DNA of 64,000 nucleotides, from the NCBI RefSeq assembly GCF_028769735.1, contig NC_088177.1, positions 12,774,599 through 12,838,598 on the forward strand, written 5' to 3'. The stretch comes from Zonotrichia leucophrys gambelii. Lineage: Eukaryota > Chordata > Aves > Passeriformes > Passerellidae. Numbering within the stretch: the first letter of the stretch is position 1; each line of letters starts with the position of its first letter. Under the pieces are notes generated by a model, which made no database searches, had not been told where the DNA came from, and saw only the letters and a program-made list of their open reading frames with translations. Below are positions 13,001-25,645 of the stretch, one piece after another. The translations under genes were made by a program, and so were the position numbers.

Positions 13001-15680
13001 ACATGGTTAAGTCCATGAACGAAGTATGAGAGCATGTGAGTTTGAGGATGCAAGTGAAGGCTGCACTGTTCATTGCCAGCTGGCTACTTGTAATAGGATT
13101 CACTTTTCTAAAACTGTAATGGCTCAAGTCTCTAGACACCATGGCACAAATTCTGATACTGATCAGAGCTCAACTTTTCTTCTAGGCTCCAACTTGGCAG
13201 GTATATTTTCCATTACATGTTCAGTGACCCATGTCAAGTCATAATACTGTGGATGAGGGATCCTTTTGTTATATCTTTAATATCTGATAATAAAACTTTT
13301 GAAATCTTGTGTTTCCAAAGAGAAAATCTTTGCTTATTCATGAACATCACTCCTTATTGCTCCCCCTATCTTTCCTAAGGAAAACACCTCAGTTCACTGC
13401 AAAGTAAGATGGATCTGAAAGTAATTTCATTAGCCTTCAACTGCACTGAAATCTTTATGCTTCTTTCCAATTTCTTCCCTTGATGAGGCTTTTTGCTCAC
13501 TGTGTAGAACCATTGTATGATCACCTTTTCTGCTGGTGGAAGGTGATTTTGTTTCTCTCTCCATAAAGATTTTAAAAAACCCAACCTGGTCTTGAATCTT
13601 ACTTGATTCTTGCAAGTCCACAGACCATTTCAGAGCATCAGCATCAAAGCAAGGAGTTCTTGGTAAATAGAGATGAATTTCCTGTTTGCCATCTGTTCCT
13701 CAATTTTATTCTGTATTTACAGCTAATACAAAATTAGTTAAGAATGACAAGCAAATTCATTTTTGTATGAACTGTAAACAATGGAGTTTAGGAAGGAAAT
13801 ATAAATATTGTCAGTATTAAAGTTGGTTTCATATTATGGCCCAGATTCCTTCATGTTCAATAATTTTCAGGATTAGTGAGTATCATTAAATAATTTTTGG
13901 CAGCGTAAAACAAACCAGTTACTTAAAAAGACACATCAGACTTAAATGTGAAAGAGGGAAGTAAAGAATAAACTGTACAAAGGAAAAGAAAAAAAATCAA
14001 GAGAGCAATTTCCAGCAGGCAGTGCACAGGAGATGTGATTTCCATTGTAAGGAAGGCTGTTATTATTTGCTGTGCTGGGATGCAGGAGCTTAGACTGTTC
14101 CTAGCTCTGTCATAATGTTGTGTCTCATTCTTCTAGTCTCAGCTTGGAATTTCTCCAACAAGGATCATAATATTCCATTTCATACCTCTTTGTCTTGTTA
14201 TTTAAACTGGAAGATTTTTGGAGCAGAAACCATTTTCTGGTCTGTGTGTCTGTTAAAATACCAGATAATTGTAGCTCCCAAATCTGAAACCTAAACTATT
14301 AAGTTCCTGGAAAGCAACCCTGGTGCTTACAAGACCTTTTTGTCTCTGGGTAAAATTGCCATTAAGTAACTTGTATCTGTTAAGGGTAGACAGAACAGGC
14401 TGTTTAAAACTAGAATAATTTTGTTGAGCTCAAGTATCTGAGCACATCATGCCATGTTTGAGTATTGTCATTCAGAATATGGAAGTATTGAGGGTTTGGA
14501 GGTTTCTTTTTGTGTCAGAGGGGCTTTTTCAGGTCATAGTGTGACTCACAAACAAGACAATATCACAAAGCCTAGGCCTTGCTTAAGGCTTGCTAGATTG
14601 CCTAGTAGTCTTTGTGTTAATTTGGGCTTGTTATTTCTCAACAAAATCTAAAAAGAGCCATTCAGGTGTCTCAAAGGTTGTGAGGGAAATGTTTAAGAAG
14701 GATAAAACCCATTAATTTTATATATGATTCAGGATAAGCCTGAATTCAAACCTCAGAAAAAGCATTTGTGAGTTTATTTGAGGTTGAGTAGTTTTGGATT
14801 TTGCACCCTAGTTCCCAGTTAAGGGGCCTGAGTTGTACCAGTGGTGTGGTGGGAAGGGAGAGATCTGTTAGAAATCACACGATGTCTTTTCTAATTTTTC
14901 TGTTCCTGTGCATGATCCCTGTTACCCAGAGTCCTCCCTGCAGAGAGCACAAGGAACATGCAACTGGGATTACAAGATGTTCTAAAATCTGCCTCTGTGC
15001 CCAGCTCTTTGCTGCCTTGCTGTGTTTTTAACCTTTAACAAGATACTGTCAAGTTCCTTTCCATATTGCAAATAAAATCTATTTCAAAACTGGCACTCAA
15101 TTAGATCAGATACTTCAGTATCCCAGGTGTCTATCTGTGATTTGGTTTTTACATTAACAGGCTGCTGTAAAGGCCTCAGGAAGAAACACAGAGGATGTGT
15201 TTTAGTACTGTGGTTTGAATTAAGTTTGACAAGTTTGGTAATAATAAAGCACTTTTGGGTAGAAAAATACTTAATTTCATGCTTATATCATGCTTATATT
15301 TTTGTTTGGACTTACTTATATGTGTAAATATTTGCTTTAAGCTCAGCAAGCAGCTTTCAATAAGTCTTACAAGAATTTTATGTAAAGTTTCTTCCACCTG
15401 TAATCTACCTAATGAATATCCTTATGTTAATAACTTACATTTAATTTCTTTCCTGGAGGATGGAGTGGTGCTGGTTCACTGTAATGCAGGAGTCTCCCGT
15501 GCAGCAGCTGTAGTCATTGGTTTTCTCATGAATTCAGAAAGACTGAGCTTTGCCAGAGCCTTTTCCTTGGTGAAAAATGCGAGGCCTGCAGCTTGTCCAA
15601 ACCCTGGCTTCATGGAGCAGCTCCACAAGTACCAAGAACAGATTTTAAAGACAAATGGAAGCATAAACAATCATGACTGA
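9785..15680 (+). CDS. DUSP19: DUSP19, dual specificity phosphatase 19 (SKRP1)
   Basis: Coding exons are 9785-10004, 10093-10139, 11424-11576 and 15459-15680, all with GT-AG borders; phases close to give 213 aa (human about 217). The N-terminus ([19 protein letters not shown]) and '[14 protein letters not shown]' match DUSP19 as I know it. The signature HCNAGVSR at residues 147-154 is the protein tyrosine phosphatase HCx5R loop, with Cys148 as nucleophile. Asp117, in 'SILDLPETD', is the likely general acid. Members of this family dephosphorylate phospho-Tyr/Thr, and SKRP1 acts on the JNK pathway in the cytoplasm. The ATG lies in a CpG island and the start agrees with orthologues. Intron 3 is about 3.9 kb. 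NUP35 follows in the same orientation, as in other vertebrates. Identification is secure; exon edges are hand-derived. Confidence 0.95.
10312..10605 (-). mobile_element. CR1 LINE 3' fragment in DUSP19 intron 2
   Basis: Read on the reverse strand this is a CR1 3' end. On the forward strand it shows 'cccctgccaaggcagggtcacc', 'cacctgttccagtgc', 'ccaccctc' and 'aaatccttgctcat', which is the usual reverse-orientation pattern. It lies inside DUSP19 intron 2. Confidence 0.85.
11577..15458 (+). other. DUSP19 intron 3
   Basis: An AT-rich 3.9-kb intron between the exon ending at 11576 and the exon starting at 15459. Apart from a CR1 tail at about 12066-12165 I see no other recognisable element or coding exon. 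Confidence 0.8.
12066..12165 (-). mobile_element. CR1 LINE terminal fragment
   Basis: 'atagaatccctgaagg', 'ggtggaagggcccttaaag', 'ccaaccccctgccatgggc' and 'agggacaccaggttgctcc' form the 3'-most hundred bases of CR1 in reverse orientation. The rest of the element is missing. Confidence 0.85.
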
Positions 15681-16592
15681 TCCAAAGGGAGAAGTGAAAT
15701 GATGTGTATTGACTATACAGGAAGAGATATTGGATGTATTTTAATATCATTTTGAAATCCCCTTTCACATGTGCATTTTCAAGTCTTTATATATTTTTTT
15801 TCTTACCCTCCTTTGACTCTGTTTTTTCCAACATGTCATCAAAAGGCCAAATGGTGTTGTAGTGACTTCAGAGAAGTTTTGCCTACAACAAGAGCACTAA
15901 TAAAAAGATACAGTTCAGTTTTCCTTGAAATATTAGAAAACAATAGAATGATGGTTTGCTTACTGAACCATCAGAAAATGCAGGTAATAGAGAAAGGAAG
16001 TAAAATAACTGAGGTAAGTTGCTTTCTTTCCAAATCCGTGCATTCCTAGTTGGTTGTAAAATCAAGGTAATACAATGTTCATAAAATGAAGTACCCTGAT
16101 TGGATTTTAAAATTATATTGCAACTATAGATGATATTACTGAATTTTGTGGGCCAGCCAGCCATTATTCTTTTTTAATTAAAACTATGGTCTTTTGAGGA
16201 TGCTCAAAATGCATAGGGTGCTTTAATGCTTTGTATATTTTTATTGTTTCTCATCTAGTAGTGATTTGAAGTGCACTAACATGATGAGTCCAGGCTTGGA
16301 CCTAGCAGGGTTTTCTTTCCTGTACATCCTTTCAGTAGAGATACAAAAAATGTTAATAATGATTTGTCTCTGCTCATGCTACTGGCTTTTCTTACATCTG
16401 GTGCTGTCCCCTCACTCCATTCCACATCATATGTAAAGAACAGATCACAGGATGTGTGATTTTGTCTTCCTGAGAGATCCCAGGCTGAAATTACTGTCTT
16501 AATATGCTTTTAAAAAATATTGACAAGATTTTAATAGTATTTTGTGGCCTTCATGCCAGCTCTTAATGATTTGATATATTAATATGCAACAA

Positions 16593-16598
16593 AATAAA
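16593..16598 (+). terminator. Polyadenylation signal AATAAA, DUSP19
   Basis: A canonical AATAAA about 0.9 kb after the DUSP19 stop codon, before the next CR1 copy and the NUP35 promoter. It implies a 3' UTR of roughly 0.9 kb. The assignment is by position only. Confidence 0.6.
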
Positions 16599-16765
16599 GA
16601 GATCACTGTGTTTGGATAAATTGTGTGCTAAAGTGATTTTAAATTTTTGGTTTCAAGATTGGTGTTCTGTCCTGGTACCAGTAGTTTAACTGTAGGACAT
16701 TGTTGTGTTTGAACCAAGACCTCTCTTGTTCTCAGCATGAATTGCTCAAGAACAGGAATTTATAG

Positions 16766-17022
16766 GAGCAGTTGTAGTGACAGGACAAGGGGGAATGGAT
16801 TCAAAGAGAGGGAGTAGGTTGAGATTGGATTATTTACCCCGAGGGTGGGGAGACCTGGCACAGGCTGCCCAGAGAAGCTGTGGCCGCCCCATCCCTGGAA
16901 GTGCCCAAGGCCAGGTTGGACAGGGCTCACCGGGATAGTGGAAGGTGTTTCTGCCCACGGCAGCGGGTGGAGCTGGATGAGCTTTAAGATCCCTTGGAAG
17001 CCAAGCCATTCCATGATTCTAT
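16766..17022 (+). mobile_element. CR1 LINE 3' fragment between DUSP19 and NUP35
   Basis: It contains 'gtgacaggacaag', 'gacctggcacaggctgccc', 'agagaagctgtgg', 'ccatccctggaagtg', 'aaggccaggttggac' and a terminal 'ccatgattctatg'. It ends just before the NUP35 CpG-rich region and has become GC-richer than the other copies. Confidence 0.9.
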
Positions 17023-17039
17023 GCTAAACGTTAATGCGG

Positions 17040-17740
17040 GGATCAGGCAACCATCGCTGTCCGTGGTCACCGACCCCCGTGTCGGCGGGGGAGCAGCTCA
17101 CTGCCTTGTCCCGGCGGCCGCCGGCAGCCTGGCACTGACTGACACCCTTTCCCTGGGGAAGGCAGGGTGGGGAGGCCGCTCCGAGTTCCCAGCCCGCGGG
17201 AGCAGCCCAGGACCAGCCCTTGGTAACAGCGCCCGCGGCTCCCTCAGCTCCGTTCGCAACCCGCCCGTCCCTGAGGGACCGTTTGCCAGGCAGCCCTGAG
17301 GGGACCGGCCGGCACAAACCGATGCCGGACCCCGACACCCTCACCCCATGACGGGGCTCCGCCCGCCCCGCTTTGTCCTCATGGGCTGGGTCGGAAGTGA
17401 CGGCGGCAGGAAGCTCCGTCCGGTTTGAAAGCGCCCGGCGGAGCCACCGCCGCCGCCTCTTTCCCGCCCTCCGGGCCGACATGGCCGCCTTCGCCATGGA
17501 GCTGCCGCCCGCAGGTGAACTGGGCCCGCGGCTGCCCCGGGCCGGGCTCCGGCTCTGCCGGGCGCCCTTCGGGGGCTGCGCTGCCCGGGCCGGCCGGGGG
17601 CGCCCCGCGGGTTCCCGCGCCGCTGTGAGGGCTGTGGGGCCGGGACCGAGCCCCTGCGCTGGGCGGGGGTTGGATGCTGCTGAGCCGGGGTGGGACACGG
17701 CGCAGGGAAGGGGCGGTTCGCGAAAGGGGAGCGGGGTCAG
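17040..17740. promoter_or_regulatory. CpG-rich promoter region of NUP35
   Basis: A sharply bounded GC- and CpG-rich block surrounds NUP35 exon 1 (ATG at 17481). No TATA box is evident. This fits a housekeeping CpG-island promoter; the start site is not determined. Confidence 0.75.
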
Positions 17741-20700
17741 ATCGATCGGCCGCCACTTAAAATTGCGAAAAATGCAACATTGTGATGAACTCGGCTTACT
17801 TGTAAAATGAATGATTAAACCGGCTTTGGTCTCATCGATACAAGTAAATATCTCAGAGGCGGTGGGGCCACGCTCTTTTCGGTGATGCCCAGGGACAGAG
17901 AGGAGTTATGGCCGTAAATCAAAACAAGAAGTTCTGGCTCAGCGTCAGGAGGAGCTTCTTGTAGCCGAGCACTGGAACAGCCTACCCAGGGAGGCTGTGG
18001 AGCCTCCAGAATATTCCAAATTCACCTGGGGACGTTTCTGTGTACCTGCTCTGGGTGACCCTGCCTTGGCACAGGGTTTGGAGTAGATGATCTCCAGAGG
18101 TCCCTTCCAAGCCTAACAGTTCTGGGATTCTGTGATCTTAATCACTTCCTGTATCTTGTGTTATGTTTCTTTCATGGAGCCCACAATGGAAAAAGCTGCC
18201 TTGTCTTTCACTTTTGTTTTCAGGAGCTGAACCAATGACTCTTGGCTCCCCGACATCTCCAAAACAAGGAACTAGTGCTCAGTTCCTCCCTGGGTTTTTG
18301 ATGGGTGACTTACCTGCACCAGTGACTCCGCAGCCACGTGCTTTATACGGCCCTTCAGTCGGTGTCATGGAAACAAGGTCTCCACTACTCGCAGGTCAGA
18401 ATTTGTTCAGTGTTGGAAAATTGTCCTGAAAGCATAAAATTGGTTTGTCTCATTGTTCTGCGTGACTGCTGCAGACTTGAATCCTTATAGTTTTAGATCT
18501 TTCTGTAAGCAAACTCCACTAATTGAGTAAGTGGTGAACTCTGTATTCAATTATAATAAATATTTTAAATGTGACAGTTCTGGTATCAGGAAAAGTTTGT
18601 TTTACAGGGAAGGCAATAAACCTCTCCTAATACAGAACCAATTTATATGACTTATTACAAGTCAATTGCACATACACTGATGTTGAAAACAGAGATACCT
18701 GCTGGCAAAGGAAATGCAGCTTGTGCAAACTGCTGATTTCTTTGCAGAAATTTTTCTATTTCTTTGAATTCTAAAAGGAAACTTACAGGTTATCAAACTT
18801 ACAAAAACTGGGGGGAGAAAAACTGAAAATAAACTTCTTAATTAGTATCTAATGGTTGTAGCTAAACTTGATGTCTGCTGTCATTAGACTGGAATAGTGA
18901 CTTTTCCTAGCTGTAGATGCTCATTTCTCTTCAGCCACCTAATTGATCAGACTAGGAGAAGTTCTTACCCATGTTAGTATTGTACATCTATTTTCTTCTC
19001 TGAAAAGAATGAAAGAGTAATTGACATGCCATGGGTGAACTTGGCTTTTGTACTAAATCAGTTGGCATTATTTAACATCTGATGGTGTTAATATTTTGAA
19101 GTCATTTTGAAGGAAAAACTGAGGATTAAATTACTGCAAGAATTTTTCTTAATAAGATATTCTCTTCTTTGAATGTCAGGCTGGATTGGACTCAATGATC
19201 TTTCCAGGTCCCTTCCAAATTAAAATGTTCCATAGTTGGAGGTTTGTTGGTCTTCTGCTTCTTGCTCTTGTCTGCCTGCCCTTACACATCTGGGAACAAA
19301 CCTCTTAGGAAAATATTTATGAAATTGAAAGTAATCATGTGAATTTCACCAAATGGGTTTTTAAAGGGGTTTTTATAGCCTCAGAGTATCAATTTTAGGA
19401 AAAGGTGACCAGTAAGATACTAACACAAACTTCCCAAAGGAAGTGATCAAGTACATCACTTAAAAAACTGCAAACCTTGATGGGAGAGTGCTTTCCACAA
19501 TCCACATGATTCCATGTAACAGTAGCAGTTCTTGTATGTGTTAAACAGTTCAGAGTAGAGCCTTAAAGCTCAGCATTTAGGATTGGAAAAGCTTGGTTTC
19601 CAAACGTTTTGCATGTGAAAACTTGATGCAAACTATTTTTTTTCCCCTGGGTAAATCCACACAAAGATTTAAGATACATCAAGTTATTTCAAGAAATTTA
19701 ATTCTCTGTTCTACTGGAAGTCCCAAAGTTTACAAAATGGGAGGGCAGCTGGTTTAACTTCATCCTGGCTGGTTTAATTTCATCCTGTCTATATGCAAGC
19801 TAGTCCTTGCTCTCAAGAGCTTACAATTTTTATTTAATATGAAATTAGATGAGAAGCTAAGGAATTTGGACAGTGGGAATGTGACAGTAATTTGCAATGT
19901 CTCTGTACATTTTGGTATGGTTCAATTTTTATAAATCTCATCTCAATTTTTATACATCTTGCTGTTGCATCTGTACTATAGGCAGGTTAGTCTCTGAAAC
20001 AATTAAAATAGATTTCTAGCCTGGCTTAAAATTGAAAGATACAGCCATGCTGAGGACTTCAGAGAAAGAACATGTAAACAGCGAATATAATGGGTTAATA
20101 AAGAGGTCTGAAAGTTCTAAATCAGACTTCTGTATTATGAACATTCAAACCTGAGCAGTTTGGTAGGACAGATGGTTCTGCAAACCTCCAGTGAAACAAT
20201 CAAATCTCAACAACAATGAACATGAGGGCATGGCTCAATGTATTACTGAAATTTCAAGAACAAGTAGCACCAAAGCAAAATTAGAAGTTTTCTCATGCTC
20301 TTCTCTTGTTCCTTTGAATTGCAGGAGGGTCTCCCCCACAACCAGTAGTCCCTTCACATAAGGATAAAGGTGGTGCTCCACCAGTTAGAAGCATATATGA
20401 GGAGTTATCTAGTCCTGGGCTTGGATCAACACCTCTGACCTTAAGAAGAACAGTAAGTGTCTTCAGCACTGGCCTGTTCTTAGCAGAAAATGTGAAGCAG
20501 CTTACTGCCTCAGTGAATTCTCAGACTTAGCTGTATAAACTGCTGTAGAAAATGAGTTTTGAGCCTAGAGATCATGCTGTTGCTTAGACCAGGTTGTTTG
20601 GTGTACCTGTTCAAACAAGAGCTGTGGTCATGAAGCAGTTTGCTGTTATTGCCAATTTTCAGTTCAGCCTGAAGTGAAAAATGCGAGTGATCCTCAGTTA

Positions 20701-23700
20701 TGCAAGCTGGTTATGTTCTCAAATTCAGCTTTGTTTATCAGCTTTGCACTTTCTCATAAGTTTATTGGGCTGCTGATTGCCAGAAGGACCCTTCCACAAC
20801 CTGAAAGGAGGTTGTAGCAAGGTACAGGCTGGTCTCTTCTCCCAGGTAGCGAGTAATAGGACAAGAGAAAATGGCCTCAGGTTGCACCAGAAGAAGTTTA
20901 GATTGGATATCAGGAAAAATTCCTTCACTGAAAGGGTGGGCAGGCACTGGAAAAGGACACCTAGGGAAGTGTTAGAATTGCCATCTTTCAAAGTGTTTAA
21001 AAATGTGTGCAAGTGGCACTTGGGGACACAGCTTAGGGGTCAAGTTAATGGTTGGACTCGATCTCAGAGATCTTTTCCAACCTTAATAATTCCAGGTTTC
21101 TGTGATTACCTCTTAGAAGGCAATAGAGGCACTTAGGGAAACAGAAAGAATTTTTTTCTGAATAAAATATCTAATCAAACAGTTGGGGTTAATTTTGAAG
21201 GAGAAACACTGAACTTTCTGTGAGCTAAATTTTATAATAATCTCTGCTGCTTAACTAACTAATGAAGCAATACTAGGTCCTTTTTCACTGAACTCTTCTG
21301 ATGCAAGGAGAACACTTTAAACTGAATGAGCAGTCTTTGTACTGAGTGTTGCCTTCTGAAAAGTTCCCATGATTTCTGAACCCTTTAGGCAGTGAAAAGG
21401 CTGATAAAATTAGGATACTAATATCCTTCCCATCAGGATGCACATCAATGTGTGAATTATTACAGTGCAGCAGTAGTGACATGAACTATTTTAAGAATGC
21501 TTCTGATTATTGATACTTAAAGCTACTTTGTTTCACAAAGCATATGTCAAATATGCTGTCAAATAACTTTTCTTTAATAGCTCTTGGTAAGCTTTTTGTT
21601 AAATATACATGCAAATATCTGTTCTCTGAAAAGTTAGGAATAATTTAAGGCAAATAATTAATATTATTACCTGAATGTTTAAATCACTTGATATGGGCAG
21701 TATACCTATAAGAATAATTTGTTACTTTCTGTATATTAATGCAGGCCAGCTTTACTTTATCACAGAGCCCATCCACTGGAATTCTGCCATCAACTCCAGG
21801 AGCAGGTAGATGTCCTGTCAAAATTTCTATTCTCTTTTCTTACTGCTTTCTTTAATACAGAAAAATCATCACTGTTCAAGCTACATCAGTTCCTTGCTAG
21901 TTTATGAAGAGGTGGTGTATTGGTTAGCTTTTCAAAAGGTGCATGGGTGTGAGTAGGAAATAATTATTCACTCTGAGACTGAGTTTCAAGCAGCTTTTCG
22001 TGTTCCCTGTTCCAAATGTGGTGTTGAACTGAGCACAGAGGTGGTTGGAATTGAGTGAAGAAGCGGAGATTGATGGATTGCCTTCCATCTTCACAAGGTT
22101 TGATATCTTGTGTATGAACTGGTGGCTTCTTGCTAAGCTTTATTCTGTTGGCCTGTTCCTATTTGGCAACTGTATTAAGCTATTGGTGTTTTGAAGTCAA
22201 AGAGAACACTAGGTTGCTAGTTATAAAAACTTCCTAGTGTGTTTGCAGATGTGAAGTTATGATTGATTTACTTGTTCTGTCTGTGAGTAAATCCCCATCA
22301 AACTCTTCCATATACAAGTGAAATGCTTGACACTGAATTTATTATTTTCCAATAAACCTCTGTCTTGCAAAAGAAATTTGTTCCGCAATGCCATTTCAAT
22401 TTAACAGCTTCAAGCATGTTCAGCCCTGCAAGCATTGGGCAGCCTAAGAAGACTACTCTATCTCCTGCTCAGCTGGATCCTTTTTATACTCAAGGAGATT
22501 CCCTTACTTCAGAAGATCAGCTTGATGACACATGGGTAACTGTATTTGGGTAAGTTGATTTCCAAAGTATCAGAAAAACCTGGGTGAAGTCTTTAGAGCA
22601 TATGAGAAAAATCCTTGGGCATTGGTGTTGTCTGGCATTGGTATGTGCTGCAATTACAGCTATGGTTAAAGCAAGCCAACAGATACATTTAAGTTAGGCA
22701 TCTTAGATTGAGCTACACATGATTTTTTCTAGTTACAAAGGCACCATTCTGCAGTTGGGGTGTGTGCTGAAGGTGGTATTTTATATCAAGTCACTGCTTC
22801 TGATATTACAGTGCTCTCTTCTGCATCTCTGTGAAGACTTCATAGGGTTGTCTCTCAACACCTGAATTCCTAAACCACTCATAATTTTTTGAGTACTTTT
22901 TTCTGTCTTCCAGATTTCCTCAAGCATCAGCTTCCTATATTCTACTACAGTTTGCTCAGTATGGAAACATATTAAAGCATGTGGTATGTCTTAGTTTGCC
23001 ACTTAAATCAGAAACATTGTGAATTAAGCATTTTAAAAACTACATTTCACAATTTTCACTTCATCTCATTCAGATGTCCAATGCAGGAAACTGGATGCAT
23101 ATTCGATATCAGTCTAAGCTTCAAGCCCGGAAAGCCTTAAGCAAAGATGGAAAAATTTTTGGTGAATCTATCATGATTGGTGTCAAGCCTTGTATAGATA
23201 AAGTAAGTTAATAGTTGCTTTTAGTTCAAAGGCACTCTGCTTTTGGCCTTGCTTTTTATTTTCCCTGATGTGTTTAATTTTTTTTTCTTTTGGAATTGCA
23301 AATTGTAGGTAGATCATCTATATAGATATAGTCTGTTACACATTTACATAAGTTTTTTCTTAAATACTTGTCCACATTTCCTGCTGAGAAAGACCATTAT
23401 GAGCAATCTCTGTGCTCCTTGGAAGTTACAATGCACACAATTATGTTGCTGTATGAGACAAGGAAGTGAAACCATAATATAAAACACAATTGAGATAAGT
23501 TTCCTGACTGGAATTTAGGGCCTGCAGTAGATACCTAATGGCAGATTAAGACTGTGGCTGCTCCTAATTGTACCTCTCTATTTTTTATGTGACTTTGTGC
23601 TTCTGGCTCTTGAATTGATCTTAGTACTTTGGATTGAAAATTTGTTAGCAAAGAAATCCCAATCCTGTTTCCTACCTGCTCCTACAAAAACATGATCACT

Positions 23701-24635
23701 CACTTGTAAGCAGTAGTTGGGGGTAGACATGGCTGTTTTGTAGTCTTAATATTACCATGAGTTATTAGTGTCTAGGTATTGGCAATATCCTGACCTTTAA
23801 TACTTGCAGCCCTTTGCACTGAGTACTGTACATTAGCTTAAGAAAATAACAGTCATTCCTCAGTCATTCTCCACAGATTTTTTTTTTGTCTCCTTTAAGG
23901 ATATATGATACTAAAGAGTAATGGGATCCAAATATGTTTTATCAAAAAAATTCAAATAGTAGATAATTTTAGATTATAAAGGTTGGAATACTGCTTTTCA
24001 GTATTTGTTTACATCATATTAACCCTCTATTTAAGAGTCTGATGGAAAACTATGAAAGAAGCTCTACATCCTCAATGTCTTCGATTTTCACTCCACCTAC
24101 AAAATCTGCTGGCACACCAACACAACTTGCAAATAACAGTGCAAGGATTTCTACCATGAGACCTCTGGCAACAGCATATAAGGCTTCCACTAGTGACTAT
24201 CAGGTACTTGAAGGGAAATAGAAACATTTGGTTTTGTGTTGTCTCCCCTTACCTCTATGAGCCTTTGCAGACATGAACTTCAATGTGACCTTTACCTTTT
24301 GCTGTCAGTTCTTTAATGACGTGGTTCCAGTACAAGCTCAGTCTGTTCAGTCTCTAAAATAATAATTAAAAAATACTTAATTATTGACTTGGCACTTTTC
24401 CAGGGATTAAGGGCTTGTTTTGAACATTCAAACATATTTTGTCAAAATATAGTAGGACTTAGGAAAAGAAGAAATAAATGCTTAGTGTAAAAACTATTAA
24501 CTACATGTTGACTGATGCTCTGTATTTTCTCTTTTTGTTTTTCTCCCTGCCTTCTAGGTGGTTTCTGACAGACAAACTCCTAGGAAAGATGAAAGTATTG
24601 TATCCAAAGCAATGGAATATGTTTTTGGCTGGTAA
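17481..24635 (+). CDS. NUP35: NUP35 (NUP53), nuclear pore complex protein
   Basis: Nine coding exons: 17481-17514, 18224-18394, 20325-20452, 21745-21805, 22408-22549, 22914-22983, 23074-23202, 24036-24203 and 24558-24635. Phases close and give 326 aa, the same length as human NUP35. It matches the family from the start ([12 protein letters not shown]) to the end (AMEYVFGW). The central part, about residues 165-250 (exons 5-7), is the RRM-like MPPN domain that dimerises. The N-terminal third is Ser/Pro-rich and low in structure. The C-terminal amphipathic helix ending in GW is known to bind membrane. The protein sits in the inner ring of the nuclear pore and contacts NUP93, NUP155 and NDC1. 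The first ATG has G at -3 and +4; an in-frame ATG lies five codons later. Identification is secure. Confidence 0.96.
17925..18138 (+). mobile_element. CR1-like LINE 3' fragment in NUP35 intron 1
   Basis: It shows 'ctggctcagcgtcaggagg', 'gagcactggaacagcctacc', 'gggaggctgtgg', 'ggtgaccctgccttggca', 'gatctccagaggtccc' and a terminal 'gggattctgtga'. It differs from the other copies, so it likely belongs to a different CR1 subfamily. Confidence 0.8.
19174..19240 (+). mobile_element. Short CR1 tail in NUP35 intron 2
   Basis: 'ctggattggactcaatgatc' followed by 'ttccaggtcccttccaa' and a degraded terminus is the last 60-70 bases of a CR1 copy. Confidence 0.65.
19748..19787. repeat. 20-bp direct tandem duplication
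   Basis: GCTGGTTTAACTTCATCCTG at 19748-19767 is followed directly by the same 20 bases with one change (C to T), in NUP35 intron 2. Confidence 0.9.
20795..21108 (+). mobile_element. CR1 LINE 3' fragment in NUP35 intron 3
   Basis: It carries 'aggttgtagcaaggt', 'gtctcttctcccaggtagc', 'aataggacaagagaaaatgg', 'ctcaggttgcacc', 'gaaaaattccttcactg' and 'ggttggactcgatctcaga', typical of CR1 3' ends of the Y/F type. Confidence 0.9.
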
Positions 24636-24833
24636 TATTCAAGAGGAAGTAAGACACTAAGCTGGTCAGGGTTTGAACCATGCTACTGGCATTTGTAGTT
24701 AGTTGTATAACTACTGGTGGCAGTATTTTACCTTACATAGCACCTGGTATGCCTTCGGTTTATTCAGAAGACATGTAGCTTGCACTTTAAATGATGGCAG
24801 TGGACACATGGTTTTACAAATTGAGTAAGTGTA

Positions 24834-24839
24834 AATAAA
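24834..24839 (+). terminator. Polyadenylation signal AATAAA, NUP35
   Basis: A canonical AATAAA about 200 bases after the NUP35 stop codon, giving a short 3' UTR. It is the first such signal after the stop. Confidence 0.75.
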
Positions 24840-25261
24840 AGTGCTTTACCCCAGTTTATTCTCTGATGGCATCATTGTGAAAATATTCTGTCTCATTAAG
24901 AAAAGCTGTCTGAACCCAGCAGCCTGTCAGTTCCCTGAGGGAGATGTGGGCAGGACTGGAATACATCATTTTATTCAGCCTCTAATCAATGACTGTGCCT
25001 TTGGTTGTGTTTAAAGCCAAAGGGGGAGCTGCTGGCTTCAGTGAAACAAAACTCATTCCTCAGCTGAGAAGTTTTCTAGCAGCACTGGGAGGCCAGGCTG
25101 CTCTTCCCCAACTCCCTGTTGCCAACAGCAGGTTTGTGTGTGCTCTTCCCTTAAGGCAGCTGAGGGCAGCTTCTGTCTGTGCAAGCTGTGCTGGCTTTGG
25201 GACCTCCAGGAAGTCCAGAAGAGGCCAGCAAGGACCAGGAAGTGGTCCAAGAACTGGAGCA

Positions 25262-25645
25262 TTTCACTCGTAGGCTGGGAGAACTGGGACTGTTCAGCCT
25301 AAAGAAGGCTCCAGGGAGTCCTTAGAGCCCTTTTCAGTGCCTAAAGGGGCTCCAAGAGAGCTGGAAAGGAACTTTGGGCAAGAGCCTGGAGGGACTGAGG
25401 GAATGGCTTCCCACTTGCAGAGGGTGCCTTTAGATGGGATATTGGGAAAGTCCTGCTCCTATTTCTTTGAGCTACAAAATCTAATCAGCTGATATAGCCA
25501 CATTAGATCCAAACCCAGAAGAGGGAAGGTAAAGATGGATTAGTCCAATTCTAATGGAAGGTGTCCCTGCCCAGAGCCAGGCAACTGGAACTACAGGATC
25601 TTTAAAATACTTTCCAACACAAACTGGTGGGGGATTCTGTGACTC
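25262..25645 (+). mobile_element. CR1 LINE fragment in the NUP35-MROH intergenic region
   Basis: It shows 'gtaggctgggagaactggg', 'gttcagcctaaagaaggctc', 'ggaatggcttcccacttgc', 'tggaaggtgtccctgcccag' and a terminal 'gggggattctgtgac'. The internal order is that of a CR1 3' region, somewhat rearranged by deletions. Confidence 0.85.
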